Origin: Intoshia linei
Lineage: Eukaryota > Orthonectida > Rhopaluridae
Length of the DNA: 23,706 bases
Assembly (NCBI GenBank): GCA_001642005.1
Contig: LWCA01000548.1
Span: 1-23,706 of the forward strand
Reading direction: 5' to 3'
Shown piece after piece: positions 23,641 to 23,706 of the stretch (position 1 is its first letter; every line of letters begins with the position of its first letter). The notes under the pieces are model-generated. The model was not told where the DNA came from and did not search any database. It was given only the letters and a program-made list of their open reading frames with translations. Made by a program: the position numbers and the translations under genes.

Positions 23641-23706
23641 GTCTACACCTGGCCAATGAAGACATATGGGTGAAAATCTATATAATTCATTCCTTCGGAA
23701 TTTTTT

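Overview
This is an AT-rich window of nuclear DNA from an animal. Every convincing gene is broken by GT-AG introns. The protein families (class C receptor with a cysteine-rich linker, DRAM/Frag1, SLC7 light chain, eukaryotic uL16/RpL10) and the decayed hAT and Merlin DNA transposons all point to a metazoan. I cannot name the species; an arthropod is plausible but not shown. The most striking genome-wide trait is a class of extremely short introns: at least nine of 35-41 nt, spread over five genes, alongside ordinary introns of 70-1300 nt.

Layout. 1-3271: no gene seen; one dispersed-repeat copy (about 1270-1500), an 86-nt inverted-repeat hairpin (1106-1191) and a related half-copy (2599-2665). 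3272-4861 (+): the C-terminal seven exons of an SLC7 (LAT-type) amino acid transporter. 4873-7089 (-): a complete six-exon SGNH/GDSL esterase of the IAH1 family, convergent with SLC7 and only 11 nt from its stop codon. 7199-7883 (+): a dead CGGBP1-like hAT transposase, head-to-head with IAH1. 8593-9351: a 759-bp hAT element with terminal inverted repeats and a perfect 8-bp target duplication. 9556-11777 (-): a complete five-exon ribosomal protein L10 gene carrying a dead Merlin (ISXO2-type) transposase in its largest intron. 11778-14820: no gene; one long repeat copy and a 20-nt perfect palindrome. 14821-17782 (+): four exons of a divergent, metabotropic-glutamate-receptor-like class C GPCR. 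18203-21252 and 21329-22100 (+): two tandem DRAM/Frag1-family membrane proteins with matching exon structure. 22101-23706: repeats, including an inverted copy of the dispersed family.

The genes do not form an operon or a single pathway. The SLC7, GPCR and DRAM products are membrane proteins (amino acid transport, extracellular ligand sensing, lysosome/autophagy-type membrane protein), IAH1 is a small hydrolase, and L10 is a ribosome core protein. The exon models were built by hand from protein homology, reading phase and GT-AG signals. Internal phases agree across every junction listed, but no transcript evidence was available.
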